A stretch of 40,506 nt of DNA from Mycolicibacterium arenosum (GTDB taxonomy: Bacteria; Actinomycetota; Actinomycetes; Mycobacteriales; Mycobacteriaceae). Below the pieces are notes generated by a model. It saw only the letters and a list, made by a program, of their open reading frames with translations, had not been told where the DNA came from and did not search any database. Below are positions 38,704 to 40,506 of the stretch, one piece after another. How positions within the stretch are numbered: position 1 is the stretch's first letter; the number at the start of each line of letters is the position of its first letter. A program made the position numbers and the translations under genes. The DNA lies in the NCBI RefSeq assembly GCF_024320865.1, contig NZ_JANDBD010000009.1, positions 1 to 40,506 on the forward strand. Direction: 5' to 3'.

Positions 38704-40506
38704 ATGGGGTACGCGAAACACGTAGGCCGAGTCGGCGCGCTGGCTGTGGCACTGGGGGTGGGCACGGCGATCGCCGGCTCGGCTGGTACTGCCTGGGCGG
38801 AGCCGGCCGAGAAGGCCGCGACGTCGGCGGCCACCGACTCGGACCCGGCGCAGACCGCGGACAACCCGGTGGCGGATGCGGTGACGGCTGAGCCGACACC
38901 GCAGCCCGAGACAGCCGGGCCAACGGCCGACCTCACAGCGCCGCCCACCTCAGTGCCCGCGGAGGAGACCACGCAGTCTCGCGTCGAGGTGGTGCCCGGT
39001 GTAGTCGTCGCCCACTCGGGCGGCGCGCAGGACTCGACGTACGGATCGGCGTCGAACAACGATGCACCGCCTAAGAATTCGAACAAGCCGAACACCGTGA
39101 AGGCAGCGCCGGCATCCACCACGGCGTCGCCGCCGGCCCCCGCGGAGTCGAGCACCGAACGCGCGGTCGCGCCGAAGGTCGCCGAGGTTTCCGCGCCCGC
39201 CGTGGTGTCGACGGCGGTGGCGGAGGTGGTCACCTCGCCGCCAGGGCTCGCCGCCGAACCACGCACCGCGGTGGTGTCGACGGCGGTGCACCCCGTCTGG
39301 AACGCGCTGGCCGCCATCTTCGGCAGCGGCCCCGGTCCGAAGACACCGAGTCAGACGCCACTGTCCTGGGTTCTGGCCGCCGCGGCACGCCGCGAGGTCG
39401 GAGACGTCGCGTTCGCCCGCACGACGGCGCTGGCCGGAGCCGCGAACCAACCGCCGACGACTCCGGTTGTGACGGTGAACAACCCGAACGCGTCGACCGG
39501 CGTCGTCACCGGCACCGCCGTCAGCACCGACCCGGACGGCGACACCGTCACCTACCGCGTGCCCGCGACCACGACCAAGGGAGCGGTGACGATCACCGCC
39601 GCAGGCGCGTTCACCTACACCCCCACCGCAGCCGCCCGACACGCCGCCGCCGCGATCACCGCCCCCGCCTCAGACAAACAGGACACCTTCACCGTCACCG
39701 TCAGCGACGGCTACGGCGGCACCACCACCGCCCCGGTCACCGTGAACATCCTGGGCCGCAACACCGCCCCCGGCGGCTGGGCCAACGTCGGCTGGCCCAA
39801 CACCACCACCGGCGTCACCACCGGCACCATCTCCGCCAGCGACGCCGACTACGACGCCCTGCGCTACAGCGCCGCCAACACCACCAAGGGCACCGTCACC
39901 GTCACCACCACCGGCGCCTGGACCTACACCCCCACCACCGCCGCCCGACACGCCGCCGCCGCAATCGGCGCGCCCGCCTCAGCCAAACAGGACACCATCA
40001 CCCTCACCGTCAGCGACGGCTACGGCGGCACCACCAACATCCCCGTCACCCTCACCATCATCCCCAAGAACACCGCACCGACCAATCCGATTGCCACCGT
40101 TGGCAATCCGAACCCGGCGACGGGCGTGGTCACCGGCACGGTACGTGCCACCGATGCCGACGGCGACACGCTGTCCTATACCACCCCGGCGGCCACCTCG
40201 AAGGGCGCGGTGACCATCACCGGCACTGGCGACTTCACCTACACCCCCACCGCCGCCGCCCGCCGGGCCGCCGCGGCAGTCAACGCCCCGGCGTCAGCGA
40301 AGACCGACACGTTCACCGTCACCATCACCGACGGCCACGGCGGCAGCACCACCAAGGCCGTCACCGTCACCGTCGCACCGCGAGCGAACCAACCGCCGAC
40401 GACTCCGGTTGTGACGGTGAACAACCCGAACGCGTCGACCGGCGTCGTCACCGGCACCGCCGTCAGCACCGACCCGGACGGCGACACCGTCACCTACCGC
40501 GTGCCC
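38704..40506 (+). CDS. Repetitive Ig-like/VCBS-type surface protein, 3' truncated by the window
   Basis: The frame stays open to the right edge (601 codons seen). The signal peptide (RVGALAVALGVGTAIAGSAGTAWA) has a cleavage site after AWA. A Pro/Thr/Ala-rich linker of about 220 residues follows, then tandem Ig-like repeats of about 103-106 residues starting at about residue 247. They carry conserved TDPDGDTVTY, FTYTPTAAAR and FTVTVSDGYGG elements, typical of calcium-type cadherin/VCBS-like adhesin repeats. Three repeats form a 314-residue unit (942 bases), and the fourth begins as an exact DNA copy of the first. Probably a long cell-wall or secreted adhesin or enzyme carrier; the C-terminal domain is outside the window. 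Its start lies behind the hairpin at 38667. Confidence 0.85.
   Translation, partial: MGYAKHVGRVGALAVALGVGTAIAGSAGTAWAEPAEKAATSAATDSDPAQTADNPVADAVTAEPTPQPETAGPTADLTAPPTSVPAEETTQSRVEVVPGVVVAHSGGAQDSTYGSASNNDAPPKNSNKPNTVKAAPASTTASPPAPAESSTERAVAPKVAEVSAPAVVSTAVAEVVTSPPGLAAEPRTAVVSTAVHPVWNALAAIFGSGPGPKTPSQTPLSWVLAAAARREVGDVAFARTTALAGAANQPPTTPVVTVNNPNASTGVVTGTAVSTDPDGDTVTYRVPATTTKGAVTITAAGAFTYTPTAAARHAAAAITAPASDKQDTFTVTVSDGYGGTTTAPVTVNILGRNTAPGGWANVGWPNTTTGVTTGTISASDADYDALRYSAANTTKGTVTVTTTGAWTYTPTTAARHAAAAIGAPASAKQDTITLTVSDGYGGTTNIPVTLTIIPKNTAPTNPIATVGNPNPATGVVTGTVRATDADGDTLSYTTPAATSKGAVTITGTGDFTYTPTAAARRAAAAVNAPASAKTDTFTVTITDGHGGSTTKAVTVTVAPRANQPPTTPVVTVNNPNASTGVVTGTAVSTDPDGDTVTYRVP
39442..40506 (+). 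repeat. Ig-like domain repeats; 942-base period with exact DNA identity
   Basis: Repeat 1 (from 39442), repeat 2 (from about 39760) and repeat 3 (from about 40069) encode 106, 103 and 105 residues and diverge from one another. The segment from 40384 to the right edge is identical base for base to 39442-39564 (123 bases), so the three-domain block appears to have been duplicated as a unit. Confidence 0.9.

Noticed and set aside
39442..40506. CRISPR-like or microsatellite repeat array
   Set aside because: Repeats are about 315 bases, coding, and in one frame with conserved protein motifs; there are no short repeats with unique spacers.
1..40506. tRNA, rRNA or insertion-sequence content
   Set aside because: No cloverleaf with a tRNA-like T-loop, rRNA sequence, transposase frame or paired terminal repeats was seen on reading both strands.

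Overview
The window comes from a high-GC actinobacterium, most likely a non-tuberculous Mycobacterium/Mycolicibacterium. Supporting this are a 13E12-type DUF222/HNH gene, a CYP138-family P450 with a divergent TetR gene (arranged as in M. tuberculosis Rv0135c-Rv0136), a maltokinase, F420-type split-barrel oxidoreductases, a PncA very close in sequence to the mycobacterial enzyme, many GTG/TTG starts and a perfect KstR-type operator. These family and synteny statements rest on sequence recognition, not on a search.

Layout. (1) 1-4702: 5'-truncated HNH gene; an SDR/NTF2-like pair divergent from a secreted alpha/beta hydrolase around a KstR-type box; a coupled msrB-msrA pair. (2) 4708-7453: bidirectional terminator, cyp138, TetR operators, tetR, and a second convergent tetR. 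(3) 7447-11234: a four-gene glycosyltransferase/methyltransferase/(alpha/alpha)-barrel/methyltransferase island bracketed by two copies of one palindromic motif. (4) 11278-13496: F420-type oxidoreductase and small hypothetical gene behind a LexA-like box, a stand-alone C39-like cysteine peptidase, and a secreted CDP-diacylglycerol pyrophosphatase. (5) 13531-14949: fadE with its own inverted repeat. (6) 15075-18882: a tightly coupled four-gene envelope operon of two polytopic membrane proteins, a 63-residue membrane miniprotein and a His-rich cupredoxin-like lipoprotein; it has no function I can name. (7) 18892-21766: pncA and glgX. (8) 21774-24284: acidic DUF5709-like gene, then MarR plus ABC-2 exporter behind a perfect inverted repeat. 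(9) 24277-27478: GT39-type membrane glycosyltransferase divergent from a secreted glycoside hydrolase. (10) 27486-31875: maltokinase, small DUF4242-like protein, Pro-rich surface protein, HugZ/DUF2470 protein, PRTase. (11) 31872-35742: complete ABC importer (ATPase, two permeases, lipoprotein) with stop/start overlaps and a probable CTG start. (12) 35868-40506: Pro/Gly-run membrane protein coupled to an Rv0121c-type F420 enzyme, a small secreted protein, a dihydrodipicolinate-reductase-like oxidoreductase, and the 5' part of a repetitive Ig-like surface protein that runs off the right edge.

The genes are mostly chromosomal housekeeping and accessory metabolism: steroid/lipid catabolism, alpha-glucan metabolism, sulfoxide repair and envelope glycans. 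I see no insertion sequence, phage, CRISPR array, tRNA or rRNA. No gene-free stretch exceeds 300 bases; the longest are 26170-26377 and 35664-35867. The least explained and most interesting parts are the 15075-18882 operon, the operator-bracketed 7447-11234 island, the duplicated start region of the F420 gene at 11714-11778, and the hairpin that masks the start of the repeat protein at 38667-38696.
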